Program-made: the position numbers and the translations under genes
The notes under the pieces: generated by a model
What the model was told of the DNA's origin: nothing
Database searches by the model: none
What the model saw: only the letters and a program-made list of their open reading frames with translations
In this document: piece by piece, positions 34,324-43,348 of the stretch
Layout: each line of letters begins with the position of its first letter
Position numbering within the stretch: the first letter of the stretch is position 1
Virus record (IMG/VR): IMGVR_UViG_3300023179_008905
Coordinates: 1 to 64,000 of that record
Direction: 5' to 3' (one strand)
Length of the DNA stretch: 64,000 bases
Origin: a virus

Positions 34324-35164
34324 CGAAAGATTACAAATTTTTTCTGAAGCATGTAAATGCAGAGCGTTTGAAGAAATAGTATATAAGTATATAGAAAATA
34401 AAACATTTAAGTATCCTCTTTATCTTTCAGCTGGAGAAGAGTATATTGCATGCTCAGTTGCACATTTTACTAAGAAATATTCTCCATATATATTTGCACA
34501 ACACCGTGCACATAGCACGTATCTGGCGTTTGGTGGTGTAATACAAGAATTAATTGATGAGCTTTTAGGTAGGCCAACAGGTTGTTGTAAGGGTATGGGT
34601 GGATCAGCTTCTATACAATCAAAACATATAAAAATGTTTGGTCATGATGGTCTTATGGGCAGTCAAGTACCTATTGCTGTTGGTGCATGTCATGCTAATA
34701 GACACTTTACTGTTGCTATTATGGGCGATGCTGCAGCAGAAGAAGATTACGTAATGTCTGCTATAGCTTGGGCAGGCACTAAAAAGCTTCCTATTCTTTT
34801 TGTAATAGAAGATAATAATTTATCTATTTTAACAAAGAAGAATGTTAGACGTAACTGGAGTATGGTAGATTTTGCAAAGTCTGTTAATGTTAATGCAGCT
34901 GAAATTAGCGATGAGCCTACAAGCTTTGAGTCATGGTTAAGCGAAGAAAAGTTATTTAACAATTTACCGCTACTACTTAATGTAAATACAGATAGATTAT
35001 ATTGGCATGCAAATGCTGGCATCGATGTATACGAAAAAGTAGATAGATTTACAGAAGAGAAATTTGCACTAGAGAAGATTTTTGGAGATAAACCACTTTT
35101 AATGTTTAATGAAACAAAACATGAACTGGAGAAAATATGGCAAAAAACCTTAGAGATACAATAA
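34313..35164 (+). CDS. thiamine-diphosphate dehydrogenase E1 alpha-like subunit
   Basis: A 283-aa protein like the alpha subunit of pyruvate/acetoin dehydrogenase E1. FAQHRAHSTYLAFGG (near residue 62), GCCKGMGGSASIQS (near 90) and the ThDP motif GDAAAEEDYV with NN at the end (about 138-167) are visible. The ATG at 34313 is chosen because similarity begins there; the frame extends further upstream inside the HAD gene. It overlaps the beta subunit gene by 28 bp. No E2 or E3 gene is near, so it is unlikely to be a classical dehydrogenase complex. Confidence 0.85.
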   Translation: MNDNERLQIFSEACKCRAFEEIVYKYIENKTFKYPLYLSAGEEYIACSVAHFTKKYSPYIFAQHRAHSTYLAFGGVIQELIDELLGRPTGCCKGMGGSASIQSKHIKMFGHDGLMGSQVPIAVGACHANRHFTVAIMGDAAAEEDYVMSAIAWAGTKKLPILFVIEDNNLSILTKKNVRRNWSMVDFAKSVNVNAAEISDEPTSFESWLSEEKLFNNLPLLLNVNTDRLYWHANAGIDVYEKVDRFTEEKFALEKIFGDKPLLMFNETKHELEKIWQKTLEIQ

Positions 35165-36039
35165 AAGAAATTTCTGCTTATCATCTGAGTAAAGGTAACA
35201 AACTTTACGGTCAATGTCTTACTGCTGTTGGCTGGGTTAACGGTACAGTACCAGAATTAACAGAAGAACAGGGTATAGTTGAGCTATCTATGGCTGATGT
35301 TATGGCAGGTGGGATTGTTACGGGCGCAGCACTAGCTGGTCAGCGACCTATTTACGTAGTACGCTATCAAGGATTTCAATGGTTTAATGCACCTATTATA
35401 GCTAATTATGCTGGTAAGAGTAAGGACATTTGGGGGATATCTTGTCCAGTGTTTATTAGATCTATTGCTATGGAAGGCGGTATAGGACCGGTTGCCGGTT
35501 CATCACACCATGGAATTTATTATCGTATGCCGGGTGTAAAGATAGCTTCACCTATGACACCTTTTGAGTATGAAGAAGTGTACAATTCGTTTATGCTAGA
35601 CGATATGCCTTACTATGTAAGTGAGCATAGAAAAAGTTATGAGTGCGATTATCGTTTAGAAGATATTGAATATGAAAATCCGGATATTTGTTTATTCCCG
35701 TTTTCTATTACTAGATTTGAATCAGTTAAAGCATCACAATCGCTAGCTAAACAAGGCATAAAAGTCAATGTATACCACCAGCTTTGGATTAACCCCTTAT
35801 TAATATCTGAGAACCAAAAAGATCAATTAAAGAAATCAAAATACGGCGGTATTGTTTTAGATGACGATTATCCGAATGGTATAGCCAAACAAGTTGCTTA
35901 TGAGTTGATGCTTGAGACAAACAAGCCAGTTAGAACTTTATGTATTAAAGAAAAGACAGCCGGCTTTCAGCCTGAGGACGACAACATGCCACCTACATCT
36001 ATTGAAATTGAAGAATATATACTTAAATTACTAAAATAA
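35137..36039 (+). CDS. thiamine-diphosphate dehydrogenase E1 beta-like subunit
   Basis: A 300-aa protein like E1 beta. It has TEEQGIVELSMADVMAGGIVTGAALAG (near residue 45), FIRSIAMEGGIGPVAGSSHH (near 106) and a transketolase C-domain-like region (about 170-290). Together with the alpha gene it should form a two-subunit ThDP enzyme that transfers or decarboxylates a 2-oxo acid. Directly followed by the DegT-family gene. Confidence 0.87.
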   Translation: MAKNLRDTIKEISAYHLSKGNKLYGQCLTAVGWVNGTVPELTEEQGIVELSMADVMAGGIVTGAALAGQRPIYVVRYQGFQWFNAPIIANYAGKSKDIWGISCPVFIRSIAMEGGIGPVAGSSHHGIYYRMPGVKIASPMTPFEYEEVYNSFMLDDMPYYVSEHRKSYECDYRLEDIEYENPDICLFPFSITRFESVKASQSLAKQGIKVNVYHQLWINPLLISENQKDQLKKSKYGGIVLDDDYPNGIAKQVAYELMLETNKPVRTLCIKEKTAGFQPEDDNMPPTSIEIEEYILKLLK

Positions 36040-37259
36040 TGAGCGCTGAAAAGTATTTGTTGATGGATGATAATATAACTCGTAATGATATTAACGAAGT
36101 TATAAAATTCCTACAACAAGACCCTTTGCCGCAGCTAACAAACGGACCAAAGGTACGAGAGTTTGAGCAAGCTTGGTCTAAGTGGTTAGGGGTAAAATAT
36201 AGCGTTTTTGTCAATTCAGGTACTATTGCAAATCAGCTAACTATGCTATTAGTACGCTATCTAAATAATAATAAAAACTTTTCACCACGAGTTATTGTTC
36301 CCCCGCTTACATGGGTTTCCGATATTGCATCAACATTGCAAAATGGTATCGAGCCTGTATTTTGTGATATAAATTTCTCTAACCTTAGCTTTGATAATAA
36401 AAAGCTTTTGCAAAAAATAGAAAAAATAAAACAAGATACTGGTGAATACCCAGCAGCAATTTTTCTTACACATATTTTAGGGCTTAATGGACTTACTGAT
36501 TATATTATTAACCTTTGTAAAGATAATAATATTTTGCTTATTGAAGATGTCTGTGAATCGCATGGAACGACTTTTAAAGGCCATAAAGTCGGTACTTTTG
36601 GAGATGTAAGTAATTTTAGTTTTTATTTTGCACATCACATGTCAACCATAGAAGGCGGTATTATTTGTACAAACAATGAACATTATTACAATTTGTTAAG
36701 AGCATTTAGATCTCATGGTATGGTGCGTGAATGTGATAGTTTAGAATTTAAAAATGATATTATTAAACAAAATCCTCAATTAAATTCTGATTTTATTTTT
36801 CTTGCGCCAGCTTTTAATGCTCGTAGTACAGAAATTAATGCTGTGCTAGGATTATCACAACTCAAAAAACTAGATAATAATAATGAGATTAGAAGACAAA
36901 ATTTTGATTATTTTATTTCTAATTTGGATGGTGAAAAATATATTAAAACATTTGACATTACAGGACAATGTAATTACGCATTTATTGTAATTCTTAAAAA
37001 CGGCAATATTGAAAAGCGTAATAAAGTAGAAGCTGTTTTAAAACAGAACAATATTGAATTTCGTAGAGGTCTTTCCGGGGGCGGCAGTCAAATTCAACAA
37101 CCATATTTAAGAAATTTTTATAAAAATTATTCTCAAATAAATTTATATGAATTCGACGTTATGAATTATATTCATGATCATTCCTGGTATATTGGTAATT
37201 ATCCTACACTTAAGAAAGAAAAAATAGATAGTCTTCTAAGCATCTTAAACGGTGTTTAA
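36039..37259 (+). CDS. DegT/DnrJ-family PLP enzyme with His in place of the PLP lysine (dehydratase type)
   Basis: A 406-aa sugar aminotransferase-fold protein. Visible blocks are FVNSGTIANQL (near residue 57), LLIEDVCESHGT (near 168) and SFYFAHHMSTIEGG (near 190-203). In aminotransferases the last block carries the lysine that binds PLP; here a His takes that place. That change is known in the ColD and RfbH/E1 3-dehydratases, which remove the C3 hydroxyl of 4-keto-6-deoxyhexoses. Its start shares one base with the E1 beta stop. Prediction: formation of a 3,6-dideoxy sugar. Confidence 0.85.
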   Translation: MSAEKYLLMDDNITRNDINEVIKFLQQDPLPQLTNGPKVREFEQAWSKWLGVKYSVFVNSGTIANQLTMLLVRYLNNNKNFSPRVIVPPLTWVSDIASTLQNGIEPVFCDINFSNLSFDNKKLLQKIEKIKQDTGEYPAAIFLTHILGLNGLTDYIINLCKDNNILLIEDVCESHGTTFKGHKVGTFGDVSNFSFYFAHHMSTIEGGIICTNNEHYYNLLRAFRSHGMVRECDSLEFKNDIIKQNPQLNSDFIFLAPAFNARSTEINAVLGLSQLKKLDNNNEIRRQNFDYFISNLDGEKYIKTFDITGQCNYAFIVILKNGNIEKRNKVEAVLKQNNIEFRRGLSGGGSQIQQPYLRNFYKNYSQINLYEFDVMNYIHDHSWYIGNYPTLKKEKIDSLLSILNGV

Positions 37260-37264
37260 TCATT

Positions 37265-38188
37265 ATGAAATACCTAGTGGTATTTAATACATGCGAACTT
37301 AAGGGACCGAATTTTAAGTGGTATGAATCCTGTTTAGATAATCTCCTCAAAGTAAAATCAGATCAATATGAATACGATATTGCGGTTTCTGGTTGCATGA
37401 TAACACCCGATACACAAGAAAAACTGTTAAAAAAATATAAAAATAAAATAATCTTTAATTTTATAGAATGTAAGCTTACGGTAAATGTGACTTTTAATCA
37501 TACAATTAATAAAATAGTTGAGCAACGCGGCAGATATGATGGGTATGTATATTTTGATTCTGGTGTTAATATTAATGACAATTTACATTATCTTGACGAA
37601 ATACATTCTCGCTTTGCTACTAAAAAATATGGTATGGTAACGCTACAGACCGATACCGATACAGGTTTTTATTTTCTTGGATTGTATGGTTATTTTTACG
37701 ACCACGATTACATTGTACCAGTTGGCAAGGCATGTAATCTACATGTAACTTGTTTTAGCGATAAGCTTCTTCAATACTATAACAAACTTATACCTGATAT
37801 ATTTTTAGCTTATTGTACAGAATCGGTTTTTAGCTTTTTAAATGCGGCATTAAATTTGCGTTGGATTATTGTAAAAGATCTTATTTTGGAGCACAAAAAA
37901 TCTATTGATGGCGCTTCTGCTGGATTTGATCATGTAGGAAAAAAGGAGCACTGGAATAATCTTTACGGTGGTCTAGATATGCTTGATATTATTAAAGACC
38001 CAGAAGCAAGAAGATTAGGTCTAGGATATGAAGAGATTAATCACATCATGATGCATGATGTTGAAGCATTTACACACTACGGACATGCTAAAAATAATGG
38101 GTTAAAAGACTATATAAAAGAAAAACTTTTTCTAAAAGATAGAATGCTTAACTATAATCATATTCCTTTTAAATTTTATAATATTTAG
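37265..38188 (+). CDS. glycosyltransferase-like protein, tandem copy 1
   Basis: A 307-aa protein about half identical to the next one (307 and 308 aa). Shared blocks are YLVVFNTCEL, RYDGYVYFDSGVN (with an acidic motif), TLQTDTDTGF, HVTCFSDKLLQYY and PDIFLAYCTESVFSFLNAAL. The pattern is like GT-A folds with a DxD-type site, but the family is not firmly recognised. It is 6 bases after the DegT gene. Confidence 0.7.
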   Translation: MKYLVVFNTCELKGPNFKWYESCLDNLLKVKSDQYEYDIAVSGCMITPDTQEKLLKKYKNKIIFNFIECKLTVNVTFNHTINKIVEQRGRYDGYVYFDSGVNINDNLHYLDEIHSRFATKKYGMVTLQTDTDTGFYFLGLYGYFYDHDYIVPVGKACNLHVTCFSDKLLQYYNKLIPDIFLAYCTESVFSFLNAALNLRWIIVKDLILEHKKSIDGASAGFDHVGKKEHWNNLYGGLDMLDIIKDPEARRLGLGYEEINHIMMHDVEAFTHYGHAKNNGLKDYIKEKLFLKDRMLNYNHIPFKFYNI

Positions 38189-38200
38189 TATTTCTTTTTT

Positions 38201-38208
38201 GATAAATA
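38201..38208 (+). promoter_or_regulatory. late promoter box GATAAATA
   Basis: The last A lies 9 nt before the ATG at 38217. It is the only late box seen inside the sugar cassette, and it lies between the two tandem copies. Confidence 0.4.
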
Positions 38209-38216
38209 TATTAAGT

Positions 38217-39143
38217 ATGAAATACTTAGGAGTATATAACATTTGTGAACGTAAGCATAAAAATTATGAGTGGTATGAGTCATGCATAGATAATCTTTTA
38301 AGAGTAAAATCTGATCAATATGATTACGATATTGCGGTCTCCGGGTGCATGGTTTCAGCCGAAACGCAAGAAAAATTGTTAGCTCGCTACAAAGATAAAG
38401 TTTTTTTATACTTTACAGATGAAAATTTTACAGTTAATGTTACCTTTAATCATGCTGTAAATAAAATTGTCGAAGAAAAGGGAAGATATGATGGTTACAT
38501 TTATTTTGATTCAGGAATTAACATTCACGATAATATAAACTATCTAGATGAAATACATTCAAGATTTGTAACTGGTGAATTTGGTATGGTCACCGTACAG
38601 ACCGACACAGATACAGGGTTTCATTTTGTAGGGAGATCTAACAGCCATTTTCGTGATGAGGATTATATAATACCTGTTGGTAAAGCTGTAAATTTACATG
38701 TAACTTGCTTTAATGATAAATTGCTGCAATATTACGGAAAAGTAATACCCGATATATTTTTAGCATATTGCACAGAATCGGTTTTTAGCTTTCTTAATGC
38801 TGCATTACATTTAAAATGGGTCATTGTAAAAGATCTTATTGTCGCTCACAAGGCTGTTGATGGCGGTTCTTCCGGGTTTTGTCATTACGGTAAAAAGTCT
38901 TGTCCGTGGAACAACGTCTTCGGCGATTTAGATATGAACGATATTATTAATGATCCGGAAGCAAAAAGATTGGGACTGGGGTATGAAGAAATCGGCAATG
39001 TAATGATCCATGATGAAAATGCTTTTACTTCTGAAGGTTTTGCCAAGTATGATGAGCTTAAAGTTTACATAAAAGAAAAACTCTATTTATCAAAACAAAT
39101 GCTGGACTATGATAAAATTGAGTTTAAATTTTATAGTAAATGA
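38217..39143 (+). CDS. glycosyltransferase-like protein, tandem copy 2
   Basis: A 308-aa protein, the second copy of a duplicated gene. The ATG at 38217 is chosen because MKYLGVYNIC aligns with MKYLVVFNTC of copy 1; an earlier ATG at 38199 would add six unrelated residues and include the late box. Acidic and TDTDTGF blocks are retained, so both copies look functional. The two could glycosylate different acceptors or positions. Confidence 0.7.
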   Translation: MKYLGVYNICERKHKNYEWYESCIDNLLRVKSDQYDYDIAVSGCMVSAETQEKLLARYKDKVFLYFTDENFTVNVTFNHAVNKIVEEKGRYDGYIYFDSGINIHDNINYLDEIHSRFVTGEFGMVTVQTDTDTGFHFVGRSNSHFRDEDYIIPVGKAVNLHVTCFNDKLLQYYGKVIPDIFLAYCTESVFSFLNAALHLKWVIVKDLIVAHKAVDGGSSGFCHYGKKSCPWNNVFGDLDMNDIINDPEAKRLGLGYEEIGNVMIHDENAFTSEGFAKYDELKVYIKEKLYLSKQMLDYDKIEFKFYSK

Positions 39144-39844
39144 AGTTTAGTATTCTTGTCCCTACTAGAAAAAGAGTTAAGAATATAAAAAATTTAGTTC
39201 AGTCGGTATATTCTACAACTAAAAATCTTAACAATATAGAATTATTGTTTTATGTTGACAAAGATGACATTGAAACTCAAAATTTTTTTGATCAAGAGAA
39301 AGTAAAGCCTAGGTTTACACATCTTATATCTACAAAAGTTATTGTACAAGAAAGACAGCCTACATTTGGTGAAACAAATAATGTTCTCTATAGAGCTAGT
39401 ACAGGTGATATTATAATGATGGCTGCTGATGATGTATGCTTTAGGACACAAAATTGGGATGAAATTGTTGCTAGTGAATTTGAGAAATATCCCGATAATA
39501 TTGCTCTTGTTTTTGGTTATGATGGTATTCAGCCTCCTGGTACTTTAGCCACACACAGCTTTGTATCTAGAAAAGCTATAGATATATTAGGTTATGTTAC
39601 GCCAAGCGATTTTGGCTATAACTATGCTGATAATTGGATTACAGAAATCTATAGACAAGTCAATAGATTAATTTATATACCGGTATACTTTGAACATTGT
39701 CATTGGGGAATTGGGAAAGCTCCTTTTGATGAGACATATGAACGCGGCTCTCATGCACCGCATGATAACAGTATAAAAATTTGGGAAGATAAAGCTCGTT
39801 TAAATAGAGATATTGAACGTTTAAAATTACACATAAATAAATAA
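39140..39844 (+). CDS. family 2-type glycosyltransferase
   Basis: A 234-aa GT-A protein: FSILVPTRKRVKNIKNLVQSV at the start, FYVDKDDIETQ near residue 36, and MMAADDVCF (near 94) as the metal-binding acidic motif. It overlaps copy 2 by 4 bp. Donor and acceptor unknown. Confidence 0.82.
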   Translation: MKFSILVPTRKRVKNIKNLVQSVYSTTKNLNNIELLFYVDKDDIETQNFFDQEKVKPRFTHLISTKVIVQERQPTFGETNNVLYRASTGDIIMMAADDVCFRTQNWDEIVASEFEKYPDNIALVFGYDGIQPPGTLATHSFVSRKAIDILGYVTPSDFGYNYADNWITEIYRQVNRLIYIPVYFEHCHWGIGKAPFDETYERGSHAPHDNSIKIWEDKARLNRDIERLKLHINK

Positions 39845-39846
39845 TA

Positions 39847-40599
39847 ATGCTTACTAAGCCTGTTCTTATTATAGGTGATTCCTGTAAAGATGCCTTTATA
39901 TATTGTAAGTGCGATAGATTATGTCCAGAAGCACCTGTACCTGTGCTCGATATTATAGAAAAAAGACATAACGGAGGGATGGCTATGAACGTATTTAAAA
40001 ATTTTAAAAAGCTCTATAAAAATGTAGAAATAGTTACTAATAAAAATTGGAGCAGGATTACAAAAACCAGATATATGGATATTAAAACAAACCATATGTT
40101 TATAAGAATAGATCATTGTGAAAATAATAACTTTACCTTTAAAAATATTAAAAATAAAATTAATTTTAAAAACTATTCAGCAGTAATAATAAGCGATTAT
40201 GACAAAGGATTTTTATCTACTGAAGATATTCAATATATTTCAAAAAATCATGAATTAACTTTTTTAGATACCAAAAAGATTCTCGGCGAATGGGCTAAAA
40301 ATATTACTTTTATTAAAATTAACAGAAACGAATTTGATATTTCTTTTGATTCAATAAAACATTTACCTAATATTTTAAATAAAATTATAAAAACTCTAGG
40401 TAAAGACGGTGCAGAATATAAAAATAAAGTCTACCCTGTAAAAGAGGTTGAAATAAAAGACTTATCTGGAGCTGGAGATACATTTATTGCCAGTCTCGTA
40501 TACGGCTATTTAACAACAAGAGATATAGAAAAATCTATTGAACTTGCAAATAACCACGCCACAATAGTAGTACAAAAAAGAGGCGTCACTACCATATAG
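39847..40599 (+). CDS. PfkB/RfaE-type sugar kinase
   Basis: A 250-aa ribokinase-fold protein. PVLIIGDSCKDAFIYCKCDRLCPEAPVPVL at the start (in the style of HldE/RfaE kinases) and the catalytic LSGAGDTFIASLVYG near residue 206 are present. It is shorter than the RfaE kinase domain (about 310 aa) through loss of part of the lid region. It probably phosphorylates a sugar or heptose phosphate for nucleotide-sugar synthesis. Confidence 0.8.
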   Translation: MLTKPVLIIGDSCKDAFIYCKCDRLCPEAPVPVLDIIEKRHNGGMAMNVFKNFKKLYKNVEIVTNKNWSRITKTRYMDIKTNHMFIRIDHCENNNFTFKNIKNKINFKNYSAVIISDYDKGFLSTEDIQYISKNHELTFLDTKKILGEWAKNITFIKINRNEFDISFDSIKHLPNILNKIIKTLGKDGAEYKNKVYPVKEVEIKDLSGAGDTFIASLVYGYLTTRDIEKSIELANNHATIVVQKRGVTTI

Positions 40600-40623
40600 T
40601 AACGCTCTCTAGGCATTTAAAAA

Positions 40624-41550
40624 ATGATAAAGATATACGTATATCCAAATGCTCGTAAACCATTTGAACATGATACCTTAGACTTTAATTATAATACTAC
40701 TGTTTTTTCTGAAAAAGGAATTAAGGATCATTGTACATTAGTATCTCCGGAAGAGGCGGAGCTATTTTATATGGGTCAAATATCCTGCGGTACATATACT
40801 GAATTTAGCGAATCTGATTTTAAATACTTAAAAAATAATTACACCAAGCACGTTGTAGAAATAGAAGGAGATTGGTATCAAAAGCGTATACCCTCCTGGC
40901 TCTTAGATTGTAACTGCGTTGGAAATGGCAATAGAACTTATTATTATCCGAGATTATTTTTTACAAGGCCTTGTTTAAGTAGATTGTTAGTTTATTTAGC
41001 AAAAAATAATATTGAATATGATATTGATTTACCGGAGCAAATTTCTTTTGGATTTATCGGTCAACATGATCCATATCATACTAGAATTAAAACTTATAAT
41101 ATTTTAAAATCTAATAACATTAATCATGAAATTTATTTTAATGAAAAATGGAGCGCTCAAGTAGATCTTAAGAAAGATAATCAAATTATACAAAATTTTG
41201 CAGGTGTTCTTAAAAGAAATATTTTATCTTTATGTCCTCGTGGAGTTGGTGAAGATAGCTCAAGGTTTTACGAAACATGTTTTTTTGGTAGAGTACCGGT
41301 CATTATAGGCCATTGTAAAATAATGGATGAAGATAAATTAGAAGATAAATTTTTTTACAGAATTAATCCTGATTTACCCGACGATAAGCTTTTAGAAGAG
41401 CTTAACAAAATTTACAGCACACCTTTAGAAGAATTAAAGAAAAAATGTTATCAAGCTAAAGAGTATTTTAATAACAATGTAAAAAAATATTTTGAAGACC
41501 CCACAAAATATTATTTAACTTTTTTAAATTTTAATGAAAAAAATAGCTAA
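40624..41550 (+). CDS. exostosin-like glycosyltransferase
   Basis: A 308-aa protein whose C-terminal half has the exostosin (GT47-like) pattern LSLCPRGVGEDSSRFYETCFFGRVPVII (near residues 200-227). Upstream is an IGQHDPYHTR segment similar to FGKRxxxR in that family. An imperfect hairpin lies before the gene. Overlaps the next gene by 17 bp. Confidence 0.75.
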   Translation: MIKIYVYPNARKPFEHDTLDFNYNTTVFSEKGIKDHCTLVSPEEAELFYMGQISCGTYTEFSESDFKYLKNNYTKHVVEIEGDWYQKRIPSWLLDCNCVGNGNRTYYYPRLFFTRPCLSRLLVYLAKNNIEYDIDLPEQISFGFIGQHDPYHTRIKTYNILKSNNINHEIYFNEKWSAQVDLKKDNQIIQNFAGVLKRNILSLCPRGVGEDSSRFYETCFFGRVPVIIGHCKIMDEDKLEDKFFYRINPDLPDDKLLEELNKIYSTPLEELKKKCYQAKEYFNNNVKKYFEDPTKYYLTFLNFNEKNS

Positions 41551-42349
41551 TTTTACTCAAACATATCAAGGCGATCCTATCTGGAGCCCGGGGTGTGATA
41601 ATAAAGATAGAGAGTTTTTAATTGATGCTTTAAGATTAAACCCTGGTAAATATGACGCTATTAATTTATTAGACTATCAGACTTTTAATTTTCATAATTT
41701 AACTGAAGAAAAAAGTAAGCAATTAGCTAAAAAAATAAAAAAAGTAATACCTAACTGTCAATTTTATGTCTATCAAAATATGACATTTGGAAGTACAATA
41801 TTAAAGCATTTACAGATGTTAAGATCAAACAATATTACAGACTTTTTATGGGTACAAGATGATGAATTTTTTATACATACAAATTTTGAAGATTTTAAAA
41901 ATCTTTTAAATTATTATAGAGAAAATAAAGATTTAATGCACATTAATTTACTCTATTCTTTTCATAATAACACTCTTACTAGCCGCTATGCTACGCTAAA
42001 AAATGTTGACCCCTGTGAAGAGATCTCTATCACTAGCAATTTAAAGCTCTACAACACGCATACAGATCATTTAAAGAATGCCTCTAATTATAGAATGGAT
42101 TTTTCTGCATTTTTATGCAATATAGATTATTTTTTAAAATACATGTTTAGTGCTGCTTTTATTAATATTTTTGATGCATATAAATTAGAGAGCGCAATTA
42201 ATGAATTTAGTACTAAGAATAATATTCAGAGATATTTTACAAATATTAATTTTTTTGAATCTTTTAATATTGTCGGTATGCCGCCGTCTTTAAATAAGAG
42301 CGACGAAGCACTTACAAGGCTAAAAAATATTTGCTCACAAAATTCTTGA
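41534..42349 (+). CDS. putative glycosyltransferase, last gene of the sugar cassette
   Basis: A 271-aa Asn/Phe-rich protein. The segment FLWVQDDEFFIHTNFEDF near residue 103 resembles an acidic GT-A metal site. The rest is not diagnostic. Overlap with the exostosin-like gene and position support a glycosyltransferase role, with low certainty. Confidence 0.55.
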   Translation: MKKIANFTQTYQGDPIWSPGCDNKDREFLIDALRLNPGKYDAINLLDYQTFNFHNLTEEKSKQLAKKIKKVIPNCQFYVYQNMTFGSTILKHLQMLRSNNITDFLWVQDDEFFIHTNFEDFKNLLNYYRENKDLMHINLLYSFHNNTLTSRYATLKNVDPCEEISITSNLKLYNTHTDHLKNASNYRMDFSAFLCNIDYFLKYMFSAAFINIFDAYKLESAINEFSTKNNIQRYFTNINFFESFNIVGMPPSLNKSDEALTRLKNICSQNS

Positions 42350-42373
42350 TATTTAAAAATTACTTTATATAAT
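42346..42373 (+). promoter_or_regulatory. sigma70-like promoter upstream of the 42380 gene cluster
   Basis: TTGATA (42346-42351), 16 bp, TATAAT (42368-42373), 7 nt before the ATG at 42380. It would restart transcription after the sugar cassette. Confidence 0.6.
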
Positions 42374-42379
42374 AGATTT

Positions 42380-42967
42380 ATGATTATTACGGATATTAAA
42401 TGTTATGATGGCAAGCTTTTGCATTCAAGATTTGCATATAAATTTTTTAGAGAAAAAACTCTTCCTATAGGTAATATAATTGCTTTTCGCGCTCCTATGA
42501 AGGTAGAGACGGAGGGAATGATTGATAGCGAGGATGTACTTAACAATGATTTTATTTATAGTGATGATGCGATAAACTTTTTGTGGGAAATTCCTAACCT
42601 TGATGCATTCGGAGCTGTTGCATACCAGCGCTTATTAAACACTCAGATTGCAAATATACTAAGTACAAAATATTTAAATGCGCCAATTGAGGTTGACGGT
42701 GATGATCTAATTGTTCACAAAGAACACACCCAAGGTGGTGTTACGCAGACAAAAGGTAAGTGCTCAGTAAGCATTACATATACAAAGAATAACGTAGCTC
42801 TGGGTCATACAGGAATTAATGTTACCGCAGGTAAAAAAGCCCCTGCATTTGCTTATTCTACTAATTTAACAGAAGAGCAAGCAAACTTATTTATGAGAGA
42901 AATAATAGAGTTATTTTATACTATAAATGATGATATTTTTATTGCTACATCAAAAGTTATTAGTTAA
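42380..42967 (+). CDS. DUF366-like protein
   Basis: A 195-aa protein. Its opening (IKCYDGKLLHSRFAYKFF, then GNIIAFRAPMKVETEGMID) resembles DUF366, a small uncharacterised family of archaea and bacteria with a biotin/lipoyl-ligase-like look. It is the first gene after a strong promoter, ahead of the clamp-loader-like gene, with which it shares one base. Function unknown. Confidence 0.65.
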   Translation: MIITDIKCYDGKLLHSRFAYKFFREKTLPIGNIIAFRAPMKVETEGMIDSEDVLNNDFIYSDDAINFLWEIPNLDAFGAVAYQRLLNTQIANILSTKYLNAPIEVDGDDLIVHKEHTQGGVTQTKGKCSVSITYTKNNVALGHTGINVTAGKKAPAFAYSTNLTEEQANLFMREIIELFYTINDDIFIATSKVIS

Positions 42968-43347
42968 TGACTATATTTGACTTTATATCAAATATTCTTT
43001 TTACTAAAAAACAAAAATTTTTAGACAATATTGATAGTGCGTCTGAATTTTCGCCTTTTATTTTAAATAGGTGGATAAGTATGTATTCACCAGAAATAGT
43101 ACCGCTATGTAATGCTATTAATCGATATTTAGGAGTTTTTGAAAATAAGACAGAATTGTATTCTTTGTTTTTTTCAGTTTTTAATAAGCAACCTTCTAAA
43201 AAAATTAATTATTTTAAAAAAAATAAAGAACAAAAACAAGAGAACAATGATCTAGATCTTTATAAAAAAATAGCTAATTCAAAAGAACTCTCCTTTAGAG
43301 AAATAAAAGAATACGTTGAATTATATAAAGATATAGCTAAATCTTAA
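42967..43347 (+). CDS. 62: clamp loader small subunit-like protein (gp62-like)
   Basis: A 126-aa protein resembling the short gp62 of cyanophages. It opens with FDFISNILFTKKQKFLDN, then PFILNRWISMYSPEIVPLCNAIN, then a Lys-rich stretch, in the same order as the T4 gp62 segments. gp62 works with gp44 to load the gp45 clamp. Neither 44 nor 45 is in the window. Assignment is by pattern memory only. Confidence 0.5.
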   Translation: MTIFDFISNILFTKKQKFLDNIDSASEFSPFILNRWISMYSPEIVPLCNAINRYLGVFENKTELYSLFFSVFNKQPSKKINYFKKNKEQKQENNDLDLYKKIANSKELSFREIKEYVELYKDIAKS

Positions 43348-43348
43348 T

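Noticed and set aside
34747-35214. Minus-strand frame of 155 codons opposite the E1 genes
   Set aside because: It is antisense to conserved ThDP enzyme sequence and has no recognisable domain.
40574-40599. Imperfect hairpin at the end of the PfkB gene
   Set aside because: The stem has a mismatch and no T-run, and downstream genes continue in the same direction, so it is not called as terminator.
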